A stretch of 64,000 nucleotides of DNA from the NCBI GenBank assembly GCA_019113295.1, contig DXHR01000011.1, positions 1 through 64,000 on the forward strand, in the 5' to 3' direction. Positions 1-10,672 of this stretch are shown piece after piece. The first letter of the stretch is position 1; the number at the start of each line of letters is the position of its first letter. A program made the position numbers and the translations under genes. This DNA comes from Candidatus Salinicoccus stercoripullorum. GTDB lineage: Bacteria > Bacillota > Bacilli > Staphylococcales > Salinicoccaceae. Below the pieces are notes generated by a model. The model saw nothing but the letters and a program-made list of their open reading frames with translations. It did no database searches and was not told the DNA's origin.

Positions 1-14
1 ACATCGTTACTGAT

Positions 15-64
15 TAAATACAAAAAGCAGTCCGGAAAATTTTCCGGACTGCTTTTTGTATTTA
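15..64. terminator. Perfect palindrome, bidirectional terminator after brnQ
   Basis: This is a perfect 25+25 nt inverted repeat with an AATT centre, a GC core (CAGTCCGG/CCGGACTG) and A/T runs on both flanks, so it would give a U-tract in either direction. It lies right against the brnQ stop codon. A gene reading towards it from outside the window on the plus strand is likely. Confidence 0.85.
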
Positions 65-1378
65 TCAGGTATATTTGATTTTCTCTTTTTTAAGACCGAT
101 GAGATAGCCGGCAACATAGCCGATGATCATAAACGGAATCCATTCGAATGAACTTGCGAAGAATGGAAGGTTTTCAAGCCATGGCATCTCGAGCCATGCG
201 TTGCGATGTATGACACTGAGTATACTTACTGCGATTACCAGTGCCACAGGCACTTGGAAACTGAGTCTCGGAGACGTAATGAAGTAAGTGACAAACAGCA
301 GTATGACCGATGTCATCGCAATCGGATAGAGGATTGAAAGTACCGGTACACTCGTCTGGATGACCTGCTCCAGACCCTGGTTTGCAAGGATGAAAGAAAC
401 CAGCGTAAAGATGACCACGTAAATCTCATAGGAAATTTTCGGCAGAATCTTATGGAAGTACTCACTTACTGCAACGATAAGCCCCGTAGCTGTCGTCAGA
501 CAGGCAAGGAGCACTATGGCAGCCAGCAGAATCATGCCGAACTGGCCGTATGCCAGGTCAGAAACAAAAGTGAGGATGAAAGTGCCTGAATTCTGATCAC
601 CGATTTCCTCCGGTGTCAGGTTGACTTTATTGCCGATCCATCCAAGGGAAACGTAGATGATACCCAGGAGTACGGCAGCGATTGTAGCGGATTTTACAGT
701 ACCGATCAGCAGATCTTTCCGGTTGTCAACCCCAAGGTCCCTGATGGAATTCAGTACGACCATGGAGAACGCAATAGCAGCGATGGCATCCATTGTCAGA
801 TACCCTTCTGTAAAGCCGACTGAGAATGGTGACTCTGTATTGAACCCTTCTCCAAGGGGAGCGGAATCTGCTCCGATATATAACGTTATCGCACGTACAA
901 TAAGCGCAACAATAGTAATCAGGAGAAATGGGGTCAGTACTTTCCCGATACTGTTTGTCAGTGTATCCGCCTTGTAGCTGAGTGCAAATACAATAATGAA
1001 GAAAATGACACTGAAAATAAAAAGACTTAAAGCCCCTGCATCACCCATGAATGGCAGTACAGACATTTCATAACTGGTTGTCGCCGTTCTCGGAATGGCA
1101 AAGAACGGTCCGATTGTTAAGTATATGGCGACCATGAAAATAATTGCAAAAACGGGATGTACCACTTTTAATGATTCAACATACCCATCTTTTGATATTG
1201 AGCCGGCAATTACGCCAATAAGCGGCAGTCCTACACCCGTGAGGACAAATCCGGCTATTGCCAGCCAAAAATAGTCTCCGCTTACAAAGCCGAGTCCCGG
1301 CGGGAAGATAAGGTTGCCCGCACCAAAGAACATGGCAAAAAGCATGAAACCGACAATGAAACTATTTTTAGTACTCAT
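65..1378 (-). CDS. brnQ: Branched-chain amino acid carrier BrnQ (LIVCS family)
   Basis: This is a sodium- or proton-coupled importer of leucine, isoleucine and valine in the cytoplasmic membrane. The 437-residue protein is of normal family length. It opens with the typical N-terminus, in which the first helix carries MLFAMFFGAGNLIFPPGLG, and shows about twelve hydrophobic segments. It ends in a short basic tail (KKEKIKYT). An AGGAGG Shine-Dalgarno lies 6 nt before the ATG. The gene is monocistronic: it is followed by a strong palindromic terminator and separated by 108 nt from the VWA gene upstream. A TATAAT at 1425-1430 could be its -10 box, but no convincing -35 accompanies it. No clear CodY box was found in the leader. 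Confidence 0.93.
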   Translation of the reverse strand: MSTKNSFIVGFMLFAMFFGAGNLIFPPGLGFVSGDYFWLAIAGFVLTGVGLPLIGVIAGSISKDGYVESLKVVHPVFAIIFMVAIYLTIGPFFAIPRTATTSYEMSVLPFMGDAGALSLFIFSVIFFIIVFALSYKADTLTNSIGKVLTPFLLITIVALIVRAITLYIGADSAPLGEGFNTESPFSVGFTEGYLTMDAIAAIAFSMVVLNSIRDLGVDNRKDLLIGTVKSATIAAVLLGIIYVSLGWIGNKVNLTPEEIGDQNSGTFILTFVSDLAYGQFGMILLAAIVLLACLTTATGLIVAVSEYFHKILPKISYEIYVVIFTLVSFILANQGLEQVIQTSVPVLSILYPIAMTSVILLFVTYFITSPRLSFQVPVALVIAVSILSVIHRNAWLEMPWLENLPFFASSFEWIPFMIIGYVAGYLIGLKKEKIKYT

Positions 1379-1486
1379 CTTGTGACCTCCTAATATGTGA
1401 AATAACAGATAAACATTAGTTTACATTATAAGACCTGCAAAGTCTATAAAATTTTAAATTATCAGATATATCGAAATAGCGTGAAT

Positions 1487-3232
1487 CTAAATGATCAGCG
1501 ACTTGAGGACCCGTTCGATAATATTCGGCAGAATATAACCGATTTCTTCAGGTTTTTCCACAATTACTGTATTCTGGCCATAAATATTTCTAATCGCCTC
1601 GCGTGTGTTTTCCTCATTGTCAACATCGATGAAAATATTTATGATACTGATGCCGTTTTTCCTTGCTTCGTTGACAGCTTCATGGGTGTCGATCACACCA
1701 CTCTGATTATACTGCTCTGCACTCGGCAACCCGTCTGAAAATATGATCATGAATTTATCTTTTTCCATCCGCCTGCTGAGTATATCGATTTCGTGGCGGA
1801 AAACAAAGCCATCTCTGTTGTCTCCTGAAGCTTCAATATCCAGAAGTGATATGGGATAGTAGTGTCTGGATCGGTCAAAATCCAGATGTTCATACAGATA
1901 ATTGGGATAATAATCGGACATGATTTCAAATGAGTCTTCATGATGTGATACGACTCTCTGCGGAATGCCGAGGCTTTTCAGGATGTTGTTTATGATGATG
2001 ATACCATTTATGCACTCTTCCATATGGTCTGTCATCGAATAGGACTGATCAAGTATGAGGGAAAATGCTGCATCAACCTCTTTCGATTCTGAAACCTTCT
2101 TGGTGAATATCTTGTGGCTGCCACTTACAATTGCACCCGTCGGATTTTTCATCAGCTTTCCTGTGCTCCTGTTGGACTGGAACTCATTCATCTTGAAATT
2201 CAGTATCTTTGTAATGTCGCCTGTCACCTGTTGGGCCAGACCATCATAAAAATCATATATTTCCCTGTATCTTCCATAATTGGTCATTTTGATCTTAGGC
2301 TTTCTGACCAGGAGTTCTGCATGGATGTTAGCAGCCCCAGTGTCGCGCATGCGGTTGTTCCCTCTGTTACGGCCGAAGCCTTCATGGAAGTCCTCTACAT
2401 CGTCATCATAATTATTCTCTACATTATGTCTGCTCTTTCTGGATGTATTATCCCCTGTTTCGCCCAGCACAGCTGCATCTTCAGCATCGCGGCCGGTTTT
2501 TGTATCCACCCTGCCTGTATCGTGGCTGATATCATTTTCGTCATCTTCACTCTGCAGTTCTGTACTGTCTTTTCTGAAGGGTGTCGTATGATTATAGGCA
2601 CTGATGTCATTGAACGGCATATCATGGATCCGGTGATAACCTGACAGTCTGTCGTGAGGCGCCGCCAAGCTGATTATTTGTTCTGTAATTGCTATGCTGT
2701 CCTTTGTACTTTTGCTTATGATGCCAAGAGAGCCACTGCCGTATTTGAAATGATTTTCATATTCCAGGACAGCCCTGTTCAATGCCTTTAGCAATGAATC
2801 AGCGTCATTATGGGACTGTTTCCTGTATTCTTCCAGCAGGATTGCATCCCCTGATGCAATTATACGTTTTATGAATGGCCGCTGCCTAATGGCTTCCATC
2901 CTGTTCCGGTAATGTTCCAATGTCAGGAAGATCTGCTGGAAGAGGGTGTCCCGGCCCTTTACGTTTTCAAACTCATCATAATCGAATAGAACTGCAGACG
3001 GAAACCTTGTCAGTATATCGTGGCGAAATCCCTCGAGCTCTGTAATGCCGTATCTGTGTTTCCAGAATGTGCTGACATATACAGTATTGACGTACGGGTT
3101 GAAATAGCTGTGTTTACGTACAGAAACAGACACGTCTTTATCTTTGAATAATAGACGTGTCAGATCCGTGAGTTCCATCATGACTTTCGAGTCAATGATT
3201 TCATCATTGAATTTTATAAATGAATAGCTCAT
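1487..3232 (-). CDS. VWA-domain protein, NorD/CobT-like partner of a MoxR ATPase
   Basis: The function is unknown. Proteins of this type pair with a MoxR-class AAA+ ATPase and are thought to remodel or insert cofactors into a target enzyme. The C-terminal third is a von Willebrand A domain with a MIDAS motif (DQSYS, about residue 395) followed by a conserved Asp (IIFSDGLP). The middle is a long Asp/Glu/Asn-rich low-complexity linker. I chose the ATG at 3232 because GGA lies 11 nt upstream. A GTG at 3241 forms a GTGA overlap with the ATPase stop but has almost no SD spacing. It is co-transcribed with the ATPase and the DUF6501 gene, and S. aureus has the same pair beside odhAB (from memory). 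Names such as 'nitric oxide reductase activation protein' are by homology only, since no nor genes are seen here. Confidence 0.8.
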   Translation of the reverse strand: MSYSFIKFNDEIIDSKVMMELTDLTRLLFKDKDVSVSVRKHSYFNPYVNTVYVSTFWKHRYGITELEGFRHDILTRFPSAVLFDYDEFENVKGRDTLFQQIFLTLEHYRNRMEAIRQRPFIKRIIASGDAILLEEYRKQSHNDADSLLKALNRAVLEYENHFKYGSGSLGIISKSTKDSIAITEQIISLAAPHDRLSGYHRIHDMPFNDISAYNHTTPFRKDSTELQSEDDENDISHDTGRVDTKTGRDAEDAAVLGETGDNTSRKSRHNVENNYDDDVEDFHEGFGRNRGNNRMRDTGAANIHAELLVRKPKIKMTNYGRYREIYDFYDGLAQQVTGDITKILNFKMNEFQSNRSTGKLMKNPTGAIVSGSHKIFTKKVSESKEVDAAFSLILDQSYSMTDHMEECINGIIIINNILKSLGIPQRVVSHHEDSFEIMSDYYPNYLYEHLDFDRSRHYYPISLLDIEASGDNRDGFVFRHEIDILSRRMEKDKFMIIFSDGLPSAEQYNQSGVIDTHEAVNEARKNGISIINIFIDVDNEENTREAIRNIYGQNTVIVEKPEEIGYILPNIIERVLKSLII

Positions 3233-3237
3233 ATTGA

Positions 3238-4029
3238 TCACATTCCAAAATGAAGTTCGGCTGCATTCAGTATCGCTTTCTTTTCCTGCTCACTGTCGAG
3301 CTTATCGATGATGGACCGGTAGCAGGCACGGGAAAGTGGCATCATGGTGCTCAGATCTGCCATATCCAAAAGACTTCTTACGCTCGATGGCTCTCTAGAT
3401 ATCTGGCTTTGTTCCATCATTGTCACTAGGTCCTGGTGGAAATCGGTCAGCGAATCAATGATTTTTTCATCTTTCTGTATACTCTGATCCATAAGGATGG
3501 TTTTGAGTGATTCCTTGGATACGTAGTCGATTTCAATGACATTGAATCTGTTTAGAAGTGCTTCGTTCATCGGCATGGTGCCGACGTAGCCGACATTGAT
3601 GGCAGCAATCGCCCTGAAATCTTTGTGAGCGGTCAGTGTTTCACCAGTCAATGGGTTGGTCAGCGTCCTTCTGTAATCAAGGGCCGCGTTCAATATAGGG
3701 AGCACTTCAGGTTTCGCCATGTTTATCTCATCGATGTAGAGAATTGCGCCGGCATTCATGGCGCGTACGACCGGCCCGTCGATGAAGACGATCTCTTGCC
3801 TGTTATCAGTGTACTCGATTGTTTTAAAGCCGAGCAATGCCTCGATATCAACATCCACCGAACAGTTGATACTATACATTTCTTTGCCCAGTTCATCTGT
3901 AAGATTCTCAGCCAACCGCGTTTTTCCGGAACCTGTCGGCCCTTTCAACAGAAGGTTTTTTCCGAGTTTCAAAATGCTTTCGGCATCCTGTTTTATATAT
4001 TCGTCGTTGTGTAGGAATTCAGCGCACAT
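3238..4029 (-). CDS. MoxR/NorQ-type AAA+ ATPase
   Basis: This 263-residue cytosolic ATPase is the presumed motor partner of the adjacent VWA protein. Walker A is GPTGSGKT (residues 30-37) and Walker B is LYIDE (97-101). The stretch GYVGTMPMNEALLNRF carries the sensor and arginine-finger region typical of MoxR proteins. The stop codon overlaps the alternative GTG start of the VWA gene, and its own start lies 2 nt after the DUF6501 stop, so the three genes form a tight operon. The SD before the ATG is weak, which suggests translational coupling. The substrate of the pair is unknown. Its place downstream of odhAB hints at an enzyme of central metabolism, but that is inference. Confidence 0.85.
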   Translation of the reverse strand: MCAEFLHNDEYIKQDAESILKLGKNLLLKGPTGSGKTRLAENLTDELGKEMYSINCSVDVDIEALLGFKTIEYTDNRQEIVFIDGPVVRAMNAGAILYIDEINMAKPEVLPILNAALDYRRTLTNPLTGETLTAHKDFRAIAAINVGYVGTMPMNEALLNRFNVIEIDYVSKESLKTILMDQSIQKDEKIIDSLTDFHQDLVTMMEQSQISREPSSVRSLLDMADLSTMMPLSRACYRSIIDKLDSEQEKKAILNAAELHFGM

Positions 4030-4031
4030 GA

Positions 4032-4235
4032 TTAATTCACATCTTCAAAATAAGTCTTGTAGTAACCGCCGACTTTTCCGGAGTCATCCTTGACGAATAT
4101 ATATTCATCAGTTTCATTGACAACTGTGTATTCCCTGCCTACGGTCAGCATATCTGAAACTTTATATTTGGCCGCATTTGTATGTGCTGCTTTCACAGTT
4201 CTTAAATTATTGTCATTCCATGTCTCATGAAGCAT
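4032..4235 (-). CDS. Small DUF6501-like protein
   Basis: This 67-residue acidic cytosolic protein contains GREYTVVNETDEYIFVKD and then GKVGGYYKTYFE. The pattern looks like a small SH3-like beta barrel and matches my memory of the DUF6501 family found beside odhB in staphylococci. The SD (GGGGAGA) is well placed before the ATG. It is the first gene of the three-gene operon with the MoxR ATPase and the VWA protein. No catalytic residues are evident and no function is known. Confidence 0.75.
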   Translation of the reverse strand: MLHETWNDNNLRTVKAAHTNAAKYKVSDMLTVGREYTVVNETDEYIFVKDDSGKVGGYYKTYFEDVN

Positions 4236-4282
4236 GTATATCTCCCCAGACTTTCAGATTTTAAATATATTCTAACATAAAG

Positions 4283-4313
4283 ACAGCAGGTTTCCGTGTG
4301 GGAAGCCTGCTGT
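4283..4313 (-). terminator. Terminator of odhAB
   Basis: The stem is ACAGCAGG/CCTGCTGT plus a further 4 bp above one A-C mismatch, with a 5-nt loop. On the minus strand it is followed by TCTTTATG. It lies just after the odhB stop codon. Confidence 0.7.
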
Positions 4314-4325
4314 TGAGAACTTATA

Positions 4326-5618
4326 TCAGCCTTCCAGAAGAAGGTCTTCAGGGTTTTCAATCAAGTCTTTGATTGTTTTGAGGAAACCGACTGCTTCCTT
4401 ACCATCAATGATCCTATGGTCATAGCTGAGTGCAATGTACATCATCGGACGGTTTTCCATCTTGTCGTCATCGATTGCAACCGGACGTTTCTGGATTGTA
4501 TGCATACCCAGTATGGCAGCCTGTGTCCCATTTATGATCGGTGTGGACATGAGTGAACCGAACACACCGCCATTTGTTATTGTGAATGAGCCGCCGGTCA
4601 TATCATCAAGTCCGAGTTTCTTATCCTGCGCCTTTTTGGCGAGGCTGGCAATATCGGATTCGATATTGGCAAAAGTTTTACGTTCAGCATCTCTGACGAT
4701 AGGAACAACAAGTCCTTCTTCTGTTGATACGGCTACACCGATATCAAAGAACTGTTTGAGGATAAGGTCTTCCCCGTCAATTTCCGCATTCACAGCAGGA
4801 TATTTTCTGAGTGCGGCGACAGAAGCTTTTGTGAAGAAAGACATGAAACCGAGACGTGTGCCGTCATGTCGGTCCTGGAACTGGTCCTTCTTGCGTTTTC
4901 TGAGCGCCATGACGTTTGTCATATCCACTTCGTTGAATGTAGTAAGCATAGCTGTATTCTGCGAAACTTCCAGAAGTTTCTTGGCGATGGTCTGTCTTCT
5001 GCGGGACAGTTTTTCTCTTACAACCGGTTTTTCAGGTTTGTCTGATGATTTTGATTTCGGTGCTTCTTTCTTTGGCTCTTCCTGTTTTGCAGGTTGTTTG
5101 GAATGGTTGTCGACATCCTGGCTTCTGACAAGGCCACGCGGATCTGAAGCATTGATGTCACTCAGGTCGATACCTTTTTCGCGTGCCAGACGGCGTGCGG
5201 ATGGTGTTGCAACGATGCGGTCATCATTACTTTCTGATTCGCTTTCTTTTGAAGGTGAGGGTTCTTCCTTCTTATCCTCAGACGGTTTATCTTCAGGTTT
5301 GCCTGTTTCTTTGCTTTCCCCCGATTTGTCTTCATCTGAATTTTTCTCTTCAGAAGCACTCTCTGAAGAACCGCCGCCTTCGCCATTTTCATCGACAATG
5401 GCGATGACCTGTCCGACTTCGACAGTGTCACCTTCTTCAGCTTTGAGTTCTGTAATCACTCCGGACTCTTCACTGATCACTTCAACATTGACTTTGTCCG
5501 TTTCAAGCTCAAGGATATTCTCCCCCTGCTCTACATGGTCGCCTTTTTGTTTCAGCCAGCTTGCTATTGTTCCTTCTGTTATGGATTCGGCCAATTCCGG
5601 TACTTTTACTTCTGCCAT
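4326..5618 (-). CDS. odhB: 2-oxoglutarate dehydrogenase E2, dihydrolipoyl succinyltransferase
   Basis: This is the E2 core of the 2-oxoglutarate dehydrogenase complex of the TCA cycle. It transfers the succinyl group from lipoate to CoA. Domains in order: a lipoyl domain (residues 1-77, lipoylated Lys42 in ETDKVNVEV), a long Glu/Lys/Ser linker (about 80-130), an E1/E3-binding domain ([15 protein letters not shown]), a second charged linker, and the catalytic domain ending in SYDHRIIDG, with His401 and Asp405 in the usual HxxxDG motif. At 430 residues the length is normal. The SD is AGGAGG. It lies 11 nt after odhA. The unusually long Glu/Ser-rich linker is compatible with a halotolerant proteome (inference). 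Confidence 0.96.
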   Translation of the reverse strand: MAEVKVPELAESITEGTIASWLKQKGDHVEQGENILELETDKVNVEVISEESGVITELKAEEGDTVEVGQVIAIVDENGEGGGSSESASEEKNSDEDKSGESKETGKPEDKPSEDKKEEPSPSKESESESNDDRIVATPSARRLAREKGIDLSDINASDPRGLVRSQDVDNHSKQPAKQEEPKKEAPKSKSSDKPEKPVVREKLSRRRQTIAKKLLEVSQNTAMLTTFNEVDMTNVMALRKRKKDQFQDRHDGTRLGFMSFFTKASVAALRKYPAVNAEIDGEDLILKQFFDIGVAVSTEEGLVVPIVRDAERKTFANIESDIASLAKKAQDKKLGLDDMTGGSFTITNGGVFGSLMSTPIINGTQAAILGMHTIQKRPVAIDDDKMENRPMMYIALSYDHRIIDGKEAVGFLKTIKDLIENPEDLLLEG

Positions 5619-5629
5619 TATTTTACCTC

Positions 5630-8401
5630 CTAGGATTTTAGAGCGTTGTCAATAATATTTTGCTGTATGATCTTGTAGGACTCCCCGTCACCTTCTGCAG
5701 TTGAAGCACGTCTGATTCTGCCAACATAATTGAATTCTGTCTTCTCGGGTACAATATCCAGCAGATAAGGCAGGAGGAAGTGGTAAGCGCCCTGGTTTTT
5801 AGGTTCTTCCTGTACAAATCTGACTTCCTCGAGATTTTTGATTTCCCCGAACAGATTCTGGATCTCTTCAGATGGGAATGGATAGATCTGTTCCAGACGG
5901 ACAATCAAAATGGAATCATCAGGATTATCCTTTTGTGCAGTCATCAGATCCACTGCCATTTTTCCGCTTGCAATCAATACTTTCCTGACTTTTGTCTTTT
6001 TGTAATCAGGTATGATCACTTCTCTGAAGCTGCCTTCCAGAAACGCGCTTACAGGTTCACTGACAAGCTGGTTCCTGAGCAGGCTCTTAGGTGTCATAAG
6101 AACGAGTGGTTTCATGCTTTTGGTACCGAGATACTTTGCCTGCCTTCTGAGAAGGTGGAAATAATTGGAGCTGCTGGACAGATTGGCAACTGTCATATTG
6201 TTTTCAGCCGCCAGCTGAAGATATCTCTCAAGCCGGGCCGATGAATGCTCTGCGCCCTGCCCTTCTGAACCATGCGGAAGGAACAGTGTCATGCCTGACT
6301 GCTCCCCCCACTTCGCATTACCTGCTGAGAGGAAGTTATCAAAGAATACCTGTGCCATATTGGAGAAGTCACCGTACTGAGCCTCCCATATTGCCAGCGC
6401 TTCCTTGTTTTCAACATTATAACCGTAATCAAATCCGACAACTGCGGCTTCTGACAGTGGTGAGTTATGGACGTCAAACGTCGCACTCACGTCATGTACT
6501 TCATGCAGGGGTATGAATTCCTTCCCTGTTTCAGGGTCATGGAGTACCACGTGACGCTGTGCAAATGTACCACGTTCAGAGTCCTGACCGGTCAGCCTGA
6601 TAGGTGTTCCATCCTGGTTTATGGTGGCAAATGCGAGAGCTTCCGCATGCGCCCAGTCAACCAGTGCATTTTCATCCTCGAATGGTTTCTTCCTGCGGTC
6701 AAGAACATTGGAAAGCTTTTTGAAGACAGTAAAATCTTTCGGATAATTGAACAGTGTTTCATTGATGTCTTTAAGTCTGTCGTAACCGATGTCATCGTCA
6801 GTATTTTCATGACCATTGAGGACTGCCTTCGGCGTCTTGAGTTCGCCGTCTACATTCGTATCTGACTTGTCGATCTTGTCATGTGCTTCCCGCATCTCAT
6901 CGAGCACACCCTGGATAATCTGTTTTTTCTCATCCTCTGTGATTATCTCCTGTTCCACAAGTTCACTGCCGTAGAGTTCATCGATTGTCGCATGTTCTTT
7001 GATTTCTTTGTAGAGCAACGGATTGGTCGTCGTTGGCTCATCCATTTCATTATGACCGTAGCGGCGATAGCCGATGAGATCGATGACGATGTCCTTATTG
7101 AACTTCTGTCTGTATTTCAGTGCGATCTCAATGGATCTGAGTACATATTCAGGTTTGTCGGAGTTCACATGGAGAACGGGGAGATCAAATCCGAGAGCTG
7201 CATCCGAAGCATAGACTGTCGATCTCGCGTCAGTCTCTTCAGTGGTGAAGCCGATACGGTTATTGGCGATAATATGAAGTGATCCGCCAGTAGTATATCC
7301 CTCAAGTTTGCCGAGATTCAAGGCCTCGTATACAATACCCTGCCCAGGGAATGCAGCATCACCGTGGATGATTGCAGCAATCGCCTGATTGTAGTCCTGC
7401 TGCGGCAGCCCCGTGTGGTCTGTCGATTCCTGCTGCGCTCGTGTCTTACCGAGAACTACAGGACCCACGACCTCCAGGTGGCTCGGGTTATTTGCAAGAC
7501 TTATGCGCTGCTCCAGTCCTTTGTCCTTCCTCGTCTTGGCGCCGCCCAGGTGATATTTCACATCTCGCGCCCATCCTTGTGTGATTTCAAGTGACCCGTC
7601 TTCAGGCAGGAACTTCATCGGGTCAGTATGCATGAATTCACTGATCATCATTTCATATGGCTTCTCAAGAATGTGAGTCAATACATTGAGGCGTCCCCTG
7701 TGGGCCATGCCAATCTGAAGATTTGGAATGCCCTCATCAGCCAGCATATCTAGAAGATGGTCAAGCATAGGGACCAGGCTGTCGACACCTTCGATGGAAA
7801 AGCGCTTAGCTCCGACAAAGTTCTTATGAAGGTATTTTTCAAAGCCTTCAACTTTTGCAAGTGTCTTAAATAGATGTTTCTTCTCATCATCACTTAAAGA
7901 AACAGGGCTCTGCTGTTCGATTGTTTCCTTAAGCCATTGGCGTTCTTCTGTGTCATTGATATGCATATATTCATAGGCGAGCGGCCCTGTGTACAGCTCA
8001 TACAGCTGGGTCATTGCTTCGTATGCATTATCATAATGATCCCCAAGATGCGAGCTGATCAGAGAAGCCGGCATCTGTTTGAGATCATCTTCAGAAACGC
8101 CGTAATCTTCAAAATCAAGACTTGGTATATTTTTCACGTCGGGTCTGTATACTGGATAAACATCCGATTTCAGGTGACCGAACAGCCTGATGTTATCCAA
8201 CAGTCTCAGCAGGCCTTTAACCTTACCCTGATCCATATTTGATCCGGCACCGGACCCTCCGGATCCGATACTCTCAAACAGTGTGCGCATTTCCTCACTT
8301 ACACTGTTGGGATCTTCTTGATACATTTCATGAAGCTCGAGAATCATCCCCAGGTTTGTTCCAAAACGAAGCGGAGCGTTCTCAAGTTCTTTCTCTTGCA
8401 T
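5630..8401 (-). CDS. odhA: 2-oxoglutarate dehydrogenase E1 component
   Basis: This is the thiamine-diphosphate-dependent decarboxylase of the 2-oxoglutarate dehydrogenase complex. At 923 residues it has the usual length for Bacillales. [11 protein letters not shown] (about residue 234) and the GDAAFPGQG segment with a downstream NNRIGFTT (about 350-385) form the ThDP/Mg site, followed by the transketolase pyrimidine domain and a C-terminal domain. It starts at an ATG with SD GAGGGTGG. It is the first gene of odhAB. The E3 subunit (lpd) is not in this window. Confidence 0.96.
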   Translation of the reverse strand: MQEKELENAPLRFGTNLGMILELHEMYQEDPNSVSEEMRTLFESIGSGGSGAGSNMDQGKVKGLLRLLDNIRLFGHLKSDVYPVYRPDVKNIPSLDFEDYGVSEDDLKQMPASLISSHLGDHYDNAYEAMTQLYELYTGPLAYEYMHINDTEERQWLKETIEQQSPVSLSDDEKKHLFKTLAKVEGFEKYLHKNFVGAKRFSIEGVDSLVPMLDHLLDMLADEGIPNLQIGMAHRGRLNVLTHILEKPYEMMISEFMHTDPMKFLPEDGSLEITQGWARDVKYHLGGAKTRKDKGLEQRISLANNPSHLEVVGPVVLGKTRAQQESTDHTGLPQQDYNQAIAAIIHGDAAFPGQGIVYEALNLGKLEGYTTGGSLHIIANNRIGFTTEETDARSTVYASDAALGFDLPVLHVNSDKPEYVLRSIEIALKYRQKFNKDIVIDLIGYRRYGHNEMDEPTTTNPLLYKEIKEHATIDELYGSELVEQEIITEDEKKQIIQGVLDEMREAHDKIDKSDTNVDGELKTPKAVLNGHENTDDDIGYDRLKDINETLFNYPKDFTVFKKLSNVLDRRKKPFEDENALVDWAHAEALAFATINQDGTPIRLTGQDSERGTFAQRHVVLHDPETGKEFIPLHEVHDVSATFDVHNSPLSEAAVVGFDYGYNVENKEALAIWEAQYGDFSNMAQVFFDNFLSAGNAKWGEQSGMTLFLPHGSEGQGAEHSSARLERYLQLAAENNMTVANLSSSSNYFHLLRRQAKYLGTKSMKPLVLMTPKSLLRNQLVSEPVSAFLEGSFREVIIPDYKKTKVRKVLIASGKMAVDLMTAQKDNPDDSILIVRLEQIYPFPSEEIQNLFGEIKNLEEVRFVQEEPKNQGAYHFLLPYLLDIVPEKTEFNYVGRIRRASTAEGDGESYKIIQQNIIDNALKS

Positions 8402-8507
8402 TTTGCCACCCTCTTTAGAATCTTTTTAACTTTTACACATACTATTTTAGCACTAAGACATACCGTTTTAAAGCGAATTATAGGTGTAAAAAAGACAATA
8501 ACATCAA

Positions 8508-9866
8508 TTATATCGGGAATCTCATTGTGACTTTTGTAAATTTACCCTCAACGCTCTCAAGCCATACGTTTCCCTTATAGTTCTCGATTAATTTTTTTGC
8601 GATTGACAGACCGAGGCCATTGCCGCCCTGCTGTCTGCTTCTCGATTTATCCACTCTGTAGAACCTGTTGAAGATTGCTTCTGTTTCCCCTTCCGGTATC
8701 CCTATGCCGTGATCTATGATGGAGATATCGAAATAGTCTTCTTTTTTCTCGGTGGTCACTATGATGTGTTTATTCTGTGTGTCGTATTTTATGGCATTGT
8801 CGAGGAAGATGATGAGCATCTGTTCCACATGATGGGAATTGATCATGAACTTGATCGGCGATGGATCCAGGTCCAGTGAGAATGTATAATCCGGATGGAC
8901 CTTCTGCATGGAATTTACACGGCTCCTCACTTCCTGATTGATATCAATCTCATCTCTGTTTTCATTCATCTTGCCGTCATTCTTGGTCAAAAGCAGCAGT
9001 TCTTCTACGAGCTTGTTGATGCGTTTTAGTTCATCGATGGAGATATCAAGCGATTCATCAAGTACTTCCGGCTTATGTTTCCCCCACCTGCTGATCAGCT
9101 TCAGGTGTCCTTGTATGATCTGCAGGGGTGTTCTGAGTTCATGGGAGGCATCTTCGACAAACTGCTTCTGCTGGTTATAGGATTCCTCAAGCGTATCCAT
9201 CATATGGTTGAATGAATCCACCATGTAATCAGTCTCTTCCGTATTCGTTTTAAGCTTCAGCCGTTCCGAGAAACCTTCCGATTCAATACGTTTCAGCTGG
9301 TTCGCAATGCTTCTGATTGGTTTTACCATCTGGGTGGAGAAGAAATAACTGATTATGGAGGTGAATAATATTGACAGGAAACCAACGATGATGGAGATGA
9401 ACATCATCATCCTGATAACGGAATTATAGGAATCCAGTGGATGGATGACCGACAGATAACCATTCCAGTATTGTGAATCGATGTTCACCCTGCCAAGCAG
9501 ATAGCTGCTGTCATCTGTTTCCATCTGCGAGATTTCCTGCTCATAGACAGGTTCGAACTCGCTTTCAAGATCCATCGGCACCCCGGTGGTCGCGCTGTAA
9601 ACCACATCTCCGCCCTGCGTGTAGAGGATCATCTTCTGTCTGTCATAGAGACTCGAATAAATTTCATTCTGACCGATTGTATTTATCGGCTGCGATTCAT
9701 ACAATGATTCAAGCTCTTCCAGACTCCTCTTGAGTGAACGGTCCTCCTGATCCTTCAGATAGACACTCGTGAAATAGATGAGCAGCGAGCTGAATATGAG
9801 GTATGTGATTGTAATTATCAGAGTTGACAGTCTGAGCCATCTGTACTTTAATGAGTTTCTGTTCAT
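8508..9866 (-). CDS. arlS: Sensor histidine kinase ArlS
   Basis: This membrane kinase of the ArlRS system controls adhesion, autolysis and virulence-type genes in staphylococci. Layout: TM1 (about 13-35), an extracellular sensor of about 110 residues, TM2 (about 150-175), HAMP, HisKA with the phosphorylated His near 242 in [11 protein letters not shown], then HATPase with the N box FLDNAIKY, G1 DHGIGIP and G2 [10 protein letters not shown]. The ATG overlaps the arlR stop by 4 nt (ATGA). The length of 452 residues equals that of staphylococcal ArlS. No terminator is evident between arlS and odhA. Confidence 0.93.
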   Translation of the reverse strand: MNRNSLKYRWLRLSTLIITITYLIFSSLLIYFTSVYLKDQEDRSLKRSLEELESLYESQPINTIGQNEIYSSLYDRQKMILYTQGGDVVYSATTGVPMDLESEFEPVYEQEISQMETDDSSYLLGRVNIDSQYWNGYLSVIHPLDSYNSVIRMMMFISIIVGFLSILFTSIISYFFSTQMVKPIRSIANQLKRIESEGFSERLKLKTNTEETDYMVDSFNHMMDTLEESYNQQKQFVEDASHELRTPLQIIQGHLKLISRWGKHKPEVLDESLDISIDELKRINKLVEELLLLTKNDGKMNENRDEIDINQEVRSRVNSMQKVHPDYTFSLDLDPSPIKFMINSHHVEQMLIIFLDNAIKYDTQNKHIIVTTEKKEDYFDISIIDHGIGIPEGETEAIFNRFYRVDKSRSRQQGGNGLGLSIAKKLIENYKGNVWLESVEGKFTKVTMRFPI

Positions 9867-10537
9867 GAACGGATCACATATCCCACTCCGCGCACAGTTT
9901 CGATGTATTTATGCTTATTGAAGGGTTTCAGCTTGTTGCGCAGATATCTGATGTACACGTCCACGACGTTTGTCTCCACTTCACTTTCATACCCCCATAC
10001 ATGGTCAAGTATGGTCTCCCGCTGCAGGACGATACCGGCATTTTTAATCAGGAGATGAAGGAGCTCATACTCCGTTTTGGTAAGCTCGACGTCGTTCCCT
10101 TCAATTGTCACCCGGTAGGCTGAAGTATCGATTAGAATGCCATGAAGTTCCAGCACTTCCTGCTTTTCCTCCATATTATGGGACCGTCTCATGATTACCC
10201 GGATTCTTGCCAGCAGCTCCTCAATTTCAAATGGCTTGACAATGTAGTCATCCGCGCCGTAATCAAGACCGACAACCTTGTCGTATGTCTCTCCCTTGGC
10301 TGTGATTATGATGATGGGCACGTCTTTGACTTTCCGTATTCTCCGGCAGACTTCAAGACCGTTCAACTCAGGCAGCATCAAATCGAGCAGGATGCACTCA
10401 TAATCATTACCGAGCGCCTTCTCAAGGCCATCAGCGCCATTTTCAGAGAGTGTTACCTCATATCCTTCATGGACAAGCTCAAGTTCTATGAACCTTGAAA
10501 GGTTGATTTCATCCTCCACTACCAAAATATTTTTCAT
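9863..10537 (-). CDS. arlR: Response regulator ArlR (OmpR/PhoB family)
   Basis: This DNA-binding response regulator is paired with ArlS. The receiver domain has acidic residues at VVEDE and the phospho-acceptor Asp52 in LLDLMLPE. The C-terminal winged helix ends in [15 protein letters not shown] chose the ATG at 10537 because AGGA lies 8 nt upstream; the in-frame ATG at 10543 leaves only 2 nt. Translation of arlS is coupled by an ATGA overlap. The 100 nt upstream hold an AT-rich leader without an obvious consensus promoter, and before that the terminator of the IsrR-like RNA. Read-through from that RNA could therefore feed arlRS. Confidence 0.93.
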   Translation of the reverse strand: MKNILVVEDEINLSRFIELELVHEGYEVTLSENGADGLEKALGNDYECILLDLMLPELNGLEVCRRIRKVKDVPIIIITAKGETYDKVVGLDYGADDYIVKPFEIEELLARIRVIMRRSHNMEEKQEVLELHGILIDTSAYRVTIEGNDVELTKTEYELLHLLIKNAGIVLQRETILDHVWGYESEVETNVVDVYIRYLRNKLKPFNKHKYIETVRGVGYVIRS

Positions 10538-10641
10538 ATTCATCTTCCTATCTTCTGTTTTTCATATCATATCATTTTAAATGTATTATGAAAAAAGTTA
10601 AATGTGTGAAAGAATGTTCTGCCATGCATATCATAGAATAT

Positions 10642-10672
10642 AAAAGAGCAGCGCCCAAAAATTGGACGCTGC
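10642..10672 (-). terminator. Terminator of the IsrR-like RNA
   Basis: An 11-bp stem (GCAGCGTCCAA/TTGGGCGCTGC with one G-U pair) has a short T loop and is followed by TCTTTTAT on the minus strand. It would also stop read-through from the PAP2 gene. Confidence 0.85.

Noticed and set aside
1379..1486. Possible CodY box before brnQ
   Set aside because: The AT-rich stretch AATTTTAAATTATCA matches the 15-nt CodY consensus at only about 8 positions.
4435..5655. Plus-strand open frame of 406 codons opposite odhB
   Set aside because: Serine-rich, low-complexity translation that mirrors the charged linker of odhB; no SD and no family features. The real gene is on the minus strand.
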